Below the pieces are notes generated by a model that was given only the letters and a program-made list of their open reading frames with translations, made no database searches and was not told the DNA's origin. A program made the position numbers and the translations under genes. A stretch of 64,000 nucleotides of DNA from Nannobrachium achirus (taxonomy: Eukaryota > Chordata > Actinopteri > Myctophiformes > Myctophidae). This document shows positions 22,114 to 31,978 of the stretch, in pieces. The first letter of the stretch is position 1; each line of letters opens with the position of its first letter. The stretch lies in the NCBI GenBank assembly GCA_963921795.1, contig OY997652.1:64547029-64611028 (forward strand). Direction: 5' to 3'.

Positions 22114-22657
22114 TTAAGGACTATATATAATTTGCATATATGACTTGTTGATAGAAAAATCTAAATCAAAAGAGTTTTGATGAATAAAACCATTGTTCAT
22201 CCTGCTTTTGTTTGTTTGACGAATTATGCATCAATAACGAACCTTTTCTGCTATACATGTATGAGTTTCAAGCCAATTATTCACGCCTGATCTAAAATTA
22301 GGATAGAATTTCAAATTCCCCATTTAGGTTAACCTAGAAAAACACATTTAGTTCAAGTTTCTACCTTGTTTAGTCAAAAAGATTTGCACTTAAATAGTTT
22401 CAGCCTTACAGTGGCGGCCATGTTGGATTTCTCAATTTTGAGCCATTTAGGAAGATTTTTGAGCATTATATACAGCAAATTTGGATTCAGCACCCCTTAA
22501 TACCCCTAGAACAGTTGTATATAATAAATATTCGCAAAATGCCTTCGGGGTTCTGATTTTCTGAAAATTGAACCTGTCTAAAAGTAACTCCGAGGACCCC
22601 CCAGGGGTCCCGGTCCCCCTGTTGAAGACCCTTGATATAAAATGTTCTGCTATAGAG

Positions 22658-22824
22658 CACTGGTTCCCAAACACATGACATGGGGTCAGGAGGACCCAGT
22701 TCACAACGCGTCGCTTCGCGCTGTATTGTGAGCTTGTAGATCTGCTGTTTTCACTAGTTTGGGGCCTGGGCAAACATCTAATTTCTCTTTCGGGCCTTGA
22801 GCTAAAACATAATGGGAATCACTG
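22658..22824. mobile_element. Small hAT-like MITE
   Basis: CACTGGTTCCCAA and TGGGAATCACTG form inverted ends. The interior holds a degenerate copy of the dispersed palindrome (22700-22752, GTGAGCTTGTAGATCTGCTG). No clear TSD. Confidence 0.45.
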
Positions 22825-22829
22825 CTCTA

Positions 22830-23820
22830 GTCTATACAGGTCTGTTTGGTTACATTTGTACACTCTCTGTCAGAGTTAAATTACCACTGAGGACTTCCGG
22901 GCACTAATTACACCAAAAGTGGTGACTTACTTATATTGAAGTCTGTGACTCCTTTGCTCGCTGTTTGGCAAATCTCAGCCACCATCAGGAGTGGAAATCC
23001 CATCCAGATGGTCCATCAAGTGAACAGGTTGGTTTCAATTTCATGGGTACTGTATCAGATTAATTCTGAAGCCAATTATGCAACAGCAACCGCCAGGGTC
23101 ACAGATCCCAATAGGTCACCAATATTGGTGACACATTCGCTATAGCTTTCCAACACGCTGGGGACTTTTTAATTTGGCATTTTATGATAAACTAATTGAT
23201 GAGCTGGTTGAGTCCTTCAGTCCTTTAGTATATATATCTCTTACCAATAATGCTCTGTGACTTTATCAGTGGTGGAACTGGAAAGAAGACCTGGCCTAGG
23301 GGTCAACACTGGTGTAACACAAACATATGGACGCCTGCTTTTCAGTCCCCAAACACAGCCGGTCAACACTGGCCTGGGATCCTGACTGCTTTGGCACATT
23401 CGTTTTTTTATTTATTTCATTTAATTTTTTCACTCGCTACATAATCTGGCAAGCCTCCTATCTCTGAGCACAAACTGGAGAAAATGACTGCAGCGTTGTC
23501 CAATGTAAAACTCAATTGACTTCCTGAATTCCTGACTTCCTAGCCGATCTACTTGTAAGCTCACAACGTGTTACGATGCGGCGCTTTTTGAGCTCGTAGA
23601 TTTGCTATTTTCAAACATTTTGTACTCTTACATTTTGCAACGTCACTGGCGCATCCTTGGTATCTTAATAGTGACGTCACAGACAAATCCTTGTTATTTT
23701 TATCCTATAGCAGCAGCGTCATAGACATAGAAAGGTAGACGCCTCCTTCGGGAGGGAATCAGTGTGCATCGCTTCCACGTGCGTCACACATACAGACGTT
23801 GTTAGGCCAATGTGAGGCAG
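22830..23820. other. No gene seen; palindrome at 23541-23611
   Basis: Unassigned sequence without ORFs of interest. At 23541-23611 TAGCCGATCTACTTGTAAGC..CTCGTAGATTTGCTATTTT is a diverged dispersed palindrome with asymmetric inner arms. Confidence 0.5.
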
Positions 23821-24329
23821 TTGGGGGGCAGGTCTTTTTGTACACTGAGTACAAAGACTTGCACACATTTTCACTATTTTTCAAAAATAGCAGATCTACA
23901 AGCTCGCTGTGCAGTATTTTTTCAATAGTTAAAGGACTAAATCAGGGGTCTTCAACAGGGGGTCCGGGACCCCTAGGGGGTCGCGCTGCGAGGTGTTGTG
24001 AGCTTGTAGATCGGCTATTTTCGGCAAAGAGGTTTGATGTAGAGGGGAAAAAAAGAGCACACTAAGTACAGAGTGAAAGGTCAAGTTTATTAAGTATTGA
24101 CGGTTCAAGTGATTAAATATCTGCACAAATTCACATGAATCCAAAATACACTGATAATTGTGCTGTCAAACGATGAAACTATATGGAATCTGGGGGTCCC
24201 TGCTTCATCTGTCTCTCAGCTAAGGGGTCCTTGGCCTGTAAACGTTGAAGACCCCTGCACTAAATAATTGTGTGGGGGTCCGCAGTGAATCCTTGTACCC
24301 AGGGCCCAGAATTTGGTGCGACACCCCTG
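23820..24329. mobile_element. hAT-like family B copy, interrupted
   Basis: The part 24266-24329 matches the right end of the elements at 37903-38450 and 48590-49075 (CAGTGAATCCTTGTACCCAG). The left part has GCACACATTTTCACTATTTT and a dispersed palindrome half (23882-23905). Interrupted by the family A MITE. Confidence 0.55.
23943..24257 (-). mobile_element. hAT family A MITE
   Basis: CAGGGGTCTTCAACAGGGGG on the left and AACGTTGAAGACCCCTG on the right. Flanking octamers GACTAAAT/CACTAAAT agree at 7 of 8. Same family as 33505-33940 but reversed. Contains half of the dispersed palindrome at 23982-24022. Confidence 0.85.
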
Positions 24330-24659
24330 GTTGGACACATACAATGTGTATGCACTAGTCAGGCCTGGACCCCTTCTGCCGCTGTTCGACCCAACTCTGT
24401 TACAAGATTACTAGCCATCTCAACCATAATAAAAGATAGTGGCGTAGTGCTGGGGCCCCTATTAAAGTGTGGGCTATTTCTGTATGCGTCTTAATCTGTT
24501 TCATGAGATACAGTATCAATTCCATGTGTGCATGGCCCCACCCTGTTCCTTTTTCCCTTCAAGCTGAAATCTCTTGAGCTTGTAGATGTTTTCCTATCCT
24601 CGCCTATTAGGAGGAGTATGACATGCCCATGATGTCTTGCCTTCTCTCTCTCACTCACA

Positions 24660-24660
<1 letters not shown>

Positions 24661-24719
<59 letters not shown>
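24661..24719 (+). repeat. (AC)n microsatellite
   Basis: About 29 AC units. The stretch to 25450 shows no gene; ORFs there are short and without domains. Confidence 0.95.
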
Positions 24720-24721
<2 letters not shown>

Positions 24722-25467
24722 CATACAGTAATAAAATGCAAATACCCACACACGGGAGTGGATGTCATCAAAGCATGGGATTGTAGCTTGTAAACAAGCA
24801 TATAGTTTACACTCTCACATACAACCCTACAAGGTTATGCTATGCTATATAATATTTCACTCAGGGAATTCATCAGAATCAGGTTCTTGAGACTTTCAAT
24901 CCATGCTCTATACTCACTACAAATGATGGAAGCTTGTAGGCGGAAAACAATTGCATCCACCTCTTTACACGTGTAAGGGATCGGGTGGATTGTCCCAATA
25001 AAGCTGAACTGTTCTACTGCCCTATTTATAATTTATTTATTTGTGCTGGTGCCATCAAAACGTAGCTTACCTTTGTGATGTTATAGAAAATTATCTATGG
25101 ATCATTTCCAAACATAATCGTTTTCAATGGACACATATGTACTGTAGCCAAACTGACGACAGGGAATGCAAGGAATGAATGTGAAATGGCACTCCTCACT
25201 TTCCGTCGTTCAGAGCGTAGAAATCGTTTTCTAGATCAGGTCCACATAATACAGCCAGGAAGTGATTTGGGACTCCATTGATGTTTATGTGTGGTGGAAA
25301 TTTGAGAGCAGCGTTACGGGAGCTGTTCTTACTGTACACACCTGCGCGACCCCTCAGCAGCTTACAGTGCTCAAACAAGGTAAAAGAACGAGCGTTCATA
25401 TTAGCTTTGCGCCACGTTCAGAATTGGGACGAGCGTTAACGTTCGAAGCAGTAAAAGAGTTCCTCCC

Positions 25468-26551
25468 ACCTGGTTTGGTGGATTTCTGTTATTGTCTCCC
25501 CTCTTCATAGATCTCAGGAGTCGTCCCGACCCCATCCTCACAGCGAAAATGTGGCTAAATATACAAGCGGTAATTTTCCAAAGTTACTTTTTTCTTCGTG
25601 AATCTTCTTTTTATAGTTCCAAGAAACGAATTGACGTGAGCAGACGGTTGTGTTTACTTTCCACAGAGCTTAGGCGATTTCCAGTTACTACGCTTTTAGC
25701 GTAACTTACGCGTCTACGTAACGTAGGTACGTAACTGAAGGTATTCTAGAAGCTTACTACGCTAGAAACGTAAGTTAACCGGAAATCGCCTAAGCTCTGT
25801 GGAAAGTAAACACAACCGTCTGCTCATGGATTACTGCAAGTGGTGGATCTAACAGCACGTTCTCTTGGAACTATAAAAAGTAACTTTGGGACCGGAAAAA
25901 TTTGCGCTTTTGTCTGAGTATATTTAGCCACATTTCCGCTGTGAGGATGGGGTCGGGACGACTCGGGAGATCTATGAAGAGGGGCGACAATAACAGAAAT
26001 CCACCCAGTGGCATCAGTTCAGAAAAAGCTGAGGTATGGCAACATGACTGGTGTCTTGCACGCGTGCCTTCGCGCGCGTGTAAGACACCAGTCATGTTGC
26101 CAAACCTTTGCAACAGGCATGATACATTTATTTAAGAAGTAAATTTTATTTTTTGCCCGTTTCTACGGTTTCTTGGGCTGGATATGGCAGCCTGGAATGG
26201 TTGTTCAAGTGCAGCTAAACTTGGCATGTTAGTAAATGTGCCACAATTAGCAATAATGCATTGCAGCTGTGCAGCTGACCTGCGGAACCTGGGAATATAC
26301 CATTTTGTCAAGATGGGGAGAATACAAGTGTGGAGAATATAATTATAATACCTTGTTAAAGTGACCATTTTGTTACATTTTGCATTTGTAGTTATTTTAC
26401 TGTAATTTACAATAACCAGCACATATAGACAAAGAGACATTCATGGATTTATATTTAAAAGTAACTTTTATTTTCCCCCCTGGACCCAGGGTATGGCAGC
26501 TGCATACCCCTGCCATACCCAATTGACGCCTCTGAATCCACCAAACCAGGT
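25468..26551. mobile_element. Foldback element split by a hAT MITE
   Basis: Ends ACCTGGTTTGGTGGATTTCT and its complement. The arm 25468-25690 recurs inverted from about 25785 to 26005, then resumes after the MITE at 26535-26551. Central CTACGTAACGTAGGTACGTA region is also symmetric. No ORF of interest. Confidence 0.8.
26006..26534 (+). mobile_element. hAT MITE with exact TSD AATCCACC and a strong hairpin
   Basis: Starts CAGTGGCATCAGTTCAG and ends CAATTGACGCCTCTG. AATCCACC is duplicated at 25998-26005 and 26535-26542. Near its left end (26038-26102) TGGCAACATGACTGGTGTCT and its complement form a 20-bp-plus stem. A close relative is at 51223-51736. Confidence 0.92.
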
Positions 26552-27018
26552 AGGAATCATGATAAAAGGCAAATTAAGGGGGAAATATGTTTTAGCCTGG
26601 AATTGCACTTTATGTTCAAGTACTACTTGACATATGTTTCTTTGCCCTTCCTTCAGTCAAATCAAATCTGTCAATGTTGTCTAAATACTGCAGTATTCAC
26701 TAATTACACTTTAGGATGCAACCCAGACATGTATAATCAGTTGCTAATAACAGAATAGGAGGGAGACCACTGTATGATGTGAACATAGTTTGCATGTCTT
26801 CAAGCAGCTTACAATGTTTTGTTCAGGCACGTTGAACAAAAGAAATGGCTTAAAAGCTTACAGGCTAATCAGCAACGTGTTTCAAGTATGCAATAACTCC
26901 CTCAGGCAGCAATGGTAAGCGTTTCAAATCATGTCAAATATGTGGGGAAATTAAAGGTCATGATTGCTAGAGTACACTACAGACAGGTGTGGGAGGTACA
27001 GCAATACCATGTGGTACC

Positions 27019-27051
<33 letters not shown>

Positions 27052-27300
27052 CCCAAAGACAGCGCCCCGTTGCAAAAAAAAAGGGCATTTTGGTATTGCA
27101 TTTGAAATGTCTTGGAATTAGAGACAGACAGAACACTAAACTTTAATATATGAGTGGTTGTTTAGGCTATAACCTGTATAAAACCGTATTATGGACCGAT
27201 ATTTATATAAAATATATATTTTGAAAAGCATGGTGGGGCCCCTTTAAGTCCACCACTGGTCAATAGTCTATACATGCATTTATTCATGCACACACTTACA
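26552..27300. other. No gene seen
   Basis: Unassigned AT-rich DNA with no ORF, tandem repeat or paired ends that I could support. Confidence 0.4.
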
Positions 27301-27544
27301 CATGCACATACATATGCATAATTGCGACCGACAGTCGCAGTTTACTATGAGAAACGTCCGTGTAGACGTGTACACATTTTTACGGTCTATAGTTTGCCGC
27401 TCTGACATCATGCTCTGATGTGACTGTGATGTCAGGGGAACCACACTACCAGAACACCTGATACACGTGTTATCATATCCTTGGGATGGGACTGTTATCA
27501 AAATTGGTGCTCTGGCTTCACTGTGATGTCACACTAACAGTATG

Positions 27545-27795
27545 CCTTTTATGCCCATATATGGAGATATGGAGATCCCTTTGATGCCAGGGGAACAAAT
27601 CCCTTGTATGCCCATATATGGAGATATGGAGATCCCTTTGATGCCAGGGGCGGAAAAAATCCCTTTTATGCCCATATGGAGATATGGAGATCCCTTTGAT
27701 GCCAGAGGAACACATCCCTTTTATGCCCATATATGGAGATCCCTGATGTCCACATCAATGATGTCCACATCCCTGATGTCCACATCACTGTGACG
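27545..27795 (+). repeat. 57-bp and 16-bp minisatellites
   Basis: Three and a half units of TATGCCCATATATGGAGATA..CCCTTTGATGCCAGGGG (27551-27745), then four GATGTCCACATC units (27753-27790). A TGCGACCGACAGTCGCA hairpin at 27313-27330 may mark the 5' end of the host repeat; the same arrangement occurs at 45.6-46.3 kb. Confidence 0.85.
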
Positions 27796-27838
27796 CGCTT
27801 GTCGCCCTGAGGTGTCTTACTAGTATACATGTACACAC

Positions 27839-28223
27839 CAGTGATGGACAGTAACTCATTTCATTTACTCAAGTACAAGTACAATACTTTTACTTCTACT
27901 CCACTACACCTCAGAGGCAAACATTGTACTTTTACTCCACTACATTTGTTTGAACACTTTAGTTACTTTGCAGAGTTTGATTATTATTACAAAACATACA
28001 TTAACCATTTAGCCCTATAGGCCTATACATTTCGGCCATTTGAAAATAGCCAATCGTCAAGCTCCATAATGTGTTGCTACAGTGTGTAGCAACGTACGTT
28101 AAGTACATTTTGATACCAATACTTTACATTTACTCAAGTGAATTTTGAAGTCCAGACGTCTAGTATTTATACATTGCAGAATTGATACTTAAGTAAAATA
28201 TTTTAGTACTTTTTCCACCACTG
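27839..28223. mobile_element. hAT MITE of the AGTAACTAAGTA type
   Basis: CAGTGATGGACAGTAACTC and ACTTTTTCCACCACTG ends, interior rich in TACTTTTACTCCACTAC. This is a very common teleost MITE design. Positions 28041-28095 contain a partial dispersed palindrome that the sibling copy at 30730-31045 lacks. Confidence 0.75.
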
Positions 28224-29316
28224 ACAGACACACACAGGCCTGCATACTGTATGCATATACATAATAGGCTTACACAAACCTGCTGTCTGGCCAAAACAAC
28301 ATTTTTTAGGTATTTGGCATACGTTACTTTAGGGGGTCGTTCAAATGTTTGTGTGATAGAACTTTTTTTCTCCTTTTTTATACTAACCACTTTTGTTATA
28401 AATCAGGGCTATTGAACACCCTTTACATCTGAGTGTTGGTTGAAACAATATTGAACCAATGGAAAGTAGTAGTGCCTCACAACTCCATTGAATGTCTGAG
28501 CTATCACTTCAATCACCCACTATTTAGTGCATGAAATACTTCTCTGTTGTATAATCATGTAAACATAAAAGATGAATTAAAGATTTAGCAAGGTAGATTA
28601 GGCTCTCGCCTAATTGATTATGAGATAAACTTTTAATGTGTTATTATTCATAACAAATGGAATATTAATGGTCCCTACTTTGCGGTACTGCTGTACACAT
28701 TCTGTCTTTATTGTCTGAGGTGAAGACAATGTTTTCACCCCTGTCTGTGTGTTTGTCACACAGACAGTGTTTTGTCGTGTGTGTGTGTTCTGTGAAAAGG
28801 GGTCTCCTTTAATGAACATTACAAAGGTATTAATAATTGCTCGCTCCACAAAATTGAGGTTACTATGTACAAAAGTGTGTTGTTTTGTTTTTGTGTCGTA
28901 GAAACCACTAAAATATTCCCTGCGTTATTTTGCAACTTCATTTATTTACGATAGCACAGTCTACATGCTCACCTTGGTGTAGACGAGCTTGCAGACCAAT
29001 TGCTGATCAGCTATTTTATATCGTCACTGTCGGGCAGAAACCTTGTATCTCCAAGTTTTAAGTTTCTATGTTTTTTTTCGCAAAGTAAAGCCCTGCTTCA
29101 TCATACAAGGCTGTTGCACAAAAGTATTGAAAACAGCCGATCTACAAGCACACAACGCCTCGCACCTGTGCACTTGTAGATCTGCTATTTTCACTAGTTT
29201 AGTTCATTTTTAAAACAATAAATACAAAATGAAAGGTTTTGGGTTTCAACCCGACACCGACGATACAAGACAGACTGTCTGAGAGCCAGGGAAGTGAACC
29301 AATAGACTGAAAAGAG
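28224..29316. other. No gene; two dispersed palindromes
   Basis: No supported ORF. 28950-29018 is a degenerate palindrome (GATAGCACAGTCTACATGCT..GATCAGCTATTTTA). 29128-29194 is a clearer one (GAAAACAGCCGATCTACAAG..CTTGTAGATCTGCTATTTTC). Flanks at 29030-29100 match, inverted, the MITE at 37109-37498. Confidence 0.6.
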
Positions 29317-29425
29317 CAGTGGTTCTCAAAGTGGGGTCCGGGGACATATTAACAGGGACATATTTTAACTGGGGACCCCCCCACCCTGACGAGCACTAAG
29401 AGTTGAGGTATTACATTTTGTATAA

Positions 29426-29514
29426 ATCTGCAGATATACATGCTCACTACGCCTCACAGCGCCTTGGCCGCCTTACATTGCGAGGCGATGTGAGCATGTA
29501 GATCGGCTATTTTC
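29426..29514. repeat. Dispersed palindrome, site 29.4 kb
   Basis: CAGATATACATGCTCACTAC, inner CGCCTCACAGCGCC, then GCGAGGCGATGTGAGCATGT and GATCGGCTATTTTC. Arms are about 35 bp, with a longer loop than other copies. Confidence 0.8.
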
Positions 29515-29593
29515 ACAATTTCTACCTCTAATATTTGACAGTTTGGCCAATGTTTAATTTGTCATTTTAGAGGTATTAAAAAGTCCTTAAATT

Positions 29594-29847
29594 CAGAAAG
29601 AGCGAATACACTTCCCGGCACCGGCGTCTGCCGCGGAATTAGGCGCATAACAGGACTGGCAGTTCGAACGCACGCACTGGCAGGTAGGACCGGCGGCCGC
29701 CGCACAGAGCGGCAGGTCTGGCAGATAGGACCGGCGGCGCATAGTTTTACTGAGGTTAAGGTTAGGGTTAGGGTTAGGTAACGGCCGGCACCTGCCGCGG
29801 CAACGTTGCGGCACCCGCCGGTGCCGGGAATTGTATTCGCTGTCCCT
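29594..29847. mobile_element. 254-bp GC-rich element with 9-bp TSD CCTTAAATT
   Basis: Inverted ends AGCGAATACACTTCCCGGCA and its near complement. CCTTAAATT is duplicated at 29585-29593 and 29848-29856, while the family D copy at 38.7 kb has it once. Contains TTTTACTGAGGTTAAGGTTA followed by GGGTTA units. A 9-bp TSD is typical of Mutator-like elements; with no transposase this stays an inference. A relative of the right end is at 56280-56335. Confidence 0.75.
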
Positions 29848-29947
29848 CCTTAAATTTTCACTTTAGAAATGTTCAGATACCCTCTATACACTTAAACTTT
29901 ATGTTGGTTTGTTTTCTGTTGAGTGAGAAAACAATGTTTCACATTAA

Positions 29948-30466
29948 AGCTATACTGTGTAAGTTGCTAAACTAGTGGTCAGCAGCGGTATTGCTTTTTT
30001 CGCCCGTTTTTCCGTCGTGGTCGCGGACCACCACCGTGGACCACCGGAGCGGCGCCGCAAACCACCGCGACGATACAAATCCGTGGAGGGGTAGAACCAT
30101 GGTAGAACGTAATTTTCTGGCCAGGATTTGGGGATTAAGAGGTTAAGAATCCTTCACCATGGTAAACATTGTAGCTGAGGGAAGCTACTTCCTGAAGATA
30201 CTGCAGATACTCCTGTGATTGGCCGGTAGTGTACCATGTGTTTATGATCCGCGATATGATTGGCCAACGTATAAACAACGTATACAGATGATGCAGATGA
30301 CGTCATTTTGCCGCAAAATTCTCCCCCCCTCACGGCTCATAGAAAACATATAAAGAGAAGGCTTTAGAAGCTGAAATTAACGGAGTGGGGGTTCTTAAAC
30401 TTTAGCGATTTAACAGTTAGGACAATTTTAAGATTTGTTTTATAAAAAAAGTTACATGGTATAACT
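29948..30466. mobile_element. TTAA-flanked MITE, family C
   Basis: Ends AGCTATACTGTGTAAGTT and ACATGGTATAACT, with TTAA at 29944-29947 and 30467-30470. Inverted relative of 54233-54716. The family D copy at about 61240 shows the uninterrupted target region. Confidence 0.88.
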
Positions 30467-30729
30467 TTAAGTTAATCATCTGGGGACCCCCCAAAATAAT
30501 TTGGGGACACCCCTGGGGGTCCCGACCCACAGGTTGAGAACCACTGATATAATTCAATGGGATCCAGCAACTACTGAAGCTAGCAGGCGATCAGGCGATA
30601 ATGGAAAAGTGAGCGGAGGAACGTCTCCCAAAAACACAAACATATATTTTATCTTTGGGCGACATTGTCCGGCGATAGCCAATGAAATTCATGGGTTGCT
30701 TTGTTTACCCAAGAAGGAAGACGTACGGT

Positions 30730-31045
30730 CAGTGGTGTAAAGTAACTAAGTACATTTACTCAAAATGTTAAAAGTACTATGTTCTATCCGTCTGTCTTTC
30801 AATGTTATATGAGATACTTAAAGTGTGGTTCCTGTGGAAATAAGCCTCGGCTTTCTAGGATCTCCTTTTAGTTGACCTTGTACCAGTGATTTGTACTGTC
30901 ATGAAACTGTACTTTTTTCTATTGCAAACTTCTAATACATTCTTCAATCAATCAATCAATCCACTCTCATAGGTACTTTGGTGTAGGTGCAGCCTAGCAG
31001 TATTTCTACTTTTACTTAAACATTTGAGTACTTTTTCCACCACTG
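30730..31045. mobile_element. hAT MITE, TSD CGTAC(G/A)GT
   Basis: CAGTGGTGTAAAGTAACTAA and ACTTTTTCCACCACTG ends; octamers CGTACGGT and CGTACAGT flank it at 30722-30729 and 31046-31053. Contains a short (AATC)n. Confidence 0.88.
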
Positions 31046-31121
31046 CGTACAGTAATGGCGGCAGGAACGCCCACTAGGAGATTTTTTTCGGACAGAGTAG
31101 CCGGCTGAGACCCGCTGTTAA

Positions 31122-31921
31122 AGGTCTTATGAAATCAGATTTTAATTTTAATTTTATTTTCATGTTTCCTGACCTCAATTACAAAACAAAAAACTAAAAA
31201 AAATGACCTTTCACATTCAGTGTTTTTTTTTTCTGTAATCTGTAGTTTTTTTTTAAATAATTAGGCTCAGAAAGGTGAGTTCATTTGTCTCTGGAAAAAA
31301 GCAAAAATCATCCAGGAGGGACGGATTAACCCCAGTGAGGGCCCCTGGCCTATAATCTTTTAGGGCCCCCCCCCCCCGAGACTCCACTATAACCCCCCGT
31401 CCCTCCCAACTTGCACTACCTAGCTCAGATTTTAAGCCATGATGATCATCTGTGGGCAAAGAAAGCACCTGTAGACAACAGAGGAGGGCCCCACACATTT
31501 GATTTTTAATTAACCTATACATTTAACTTTAGTAAATTGTTAATGACCACGTGGCCCAGTTCCCCCAATGGCCCTTAAGAGCCAAGGGCCCCTGGCAACG
31601 TCCCCACTGGCCCAATGGTTAATACAGCCCTGTCCAGGGGAGGGTGAACTCAACAAACAAAGTGATGAATGGTAAATGGTGCATTGGACCGATGCACACA
31701 CAATGTAAAGTAACATCAAAGGTGATACACCCTCCCTACAACTGGATGATGATGCGTATGTCCAGAGGCAAATGAACTCACTTTTCTGAGCATAGTAATT
31801 AAAAAAAAAACTACAGATTACAGAAACAAAACAAAAAAAACAATAAAATGTTGAAAGTTCAGTTTGAGGTCAGGAAACATGAAAAATAATTATAATAATG
31901 AAAGTTGATGTCATAAGACCT
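31122..31921. mobile_element. TTAA-flanked foldback MITE with a nested element
   Basis: Ends AGGTCTTATGAAATCAG and TGATGTCATAAGACCT, TTAA at 31118-31121 and 31922-31925. Arms of roughly 150 bp are complementary (GACCTCAATTACAAAAC.. and ..GAGGTCAGGAAACAT). The middle holds a hAT-like segment 31313-31632 (CAGGAGGGACGGATTAACC / GGTTAATACAGCCCTG) with a poly-C run. It ends 57 bp beyond the chemerin-like stop codon. Confidence 0.8.
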
Positions 31922-31978
31922 TTAAAACGTATAGGGTTAGGGTTTGAGAACCACTGGAAGAAGGATGTAGCTTAACCA

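Larger units (their letters stand above)
17988..22634. mobile_element. 4.6-kb hAT-type element with inverted-repeat interior, exact TSD ATATAAAA
   Basis: Starts CAGGGGTCTTTGACG and ends GTTGAAGACCCTTG, with ATATAAAA at 17980-17987 and 22635-22642. Its ends match the short hAT family A MITEs at 23943 and 33505. Most of the interior is a foldback: 18416-19830 recurs inverted at about 20030-22592, once the two TTAA MITEs in the right arm are discounted. Protein remnants are in both arms. The short MITEs are probably deletion derivatives of such long members, or this one gained its interior by capture (inference). Confidence 0.85.
29317..30546. mobile_element. hAT family D element, twice invaded
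   Basis: Ends CAGTGGTTCTCAAAG and GGTTGAGAACCACTG. Interior order: palindrome (29426-29514), CTAATATTTGACAGTTTGGC, CTTTAGAAATG.TCAGATACC, GTGAGAAAACAATG, ATCATCTGGGGACC. Other copies are at 38.63-43.81 and 59648-61290. It holds a 254-bp element with 9-bp TSD and a TTAA MITE. No clear outer TSD. Confidence 0.8.

Noticed and set aside
17988-22634. Polinton-type element because of the large size and inverted layout
   Set aside because: 8-bp TSD and CAGGGGTCTTC ends are hAT-type; no polymerase, integrase or capsid motif seen.
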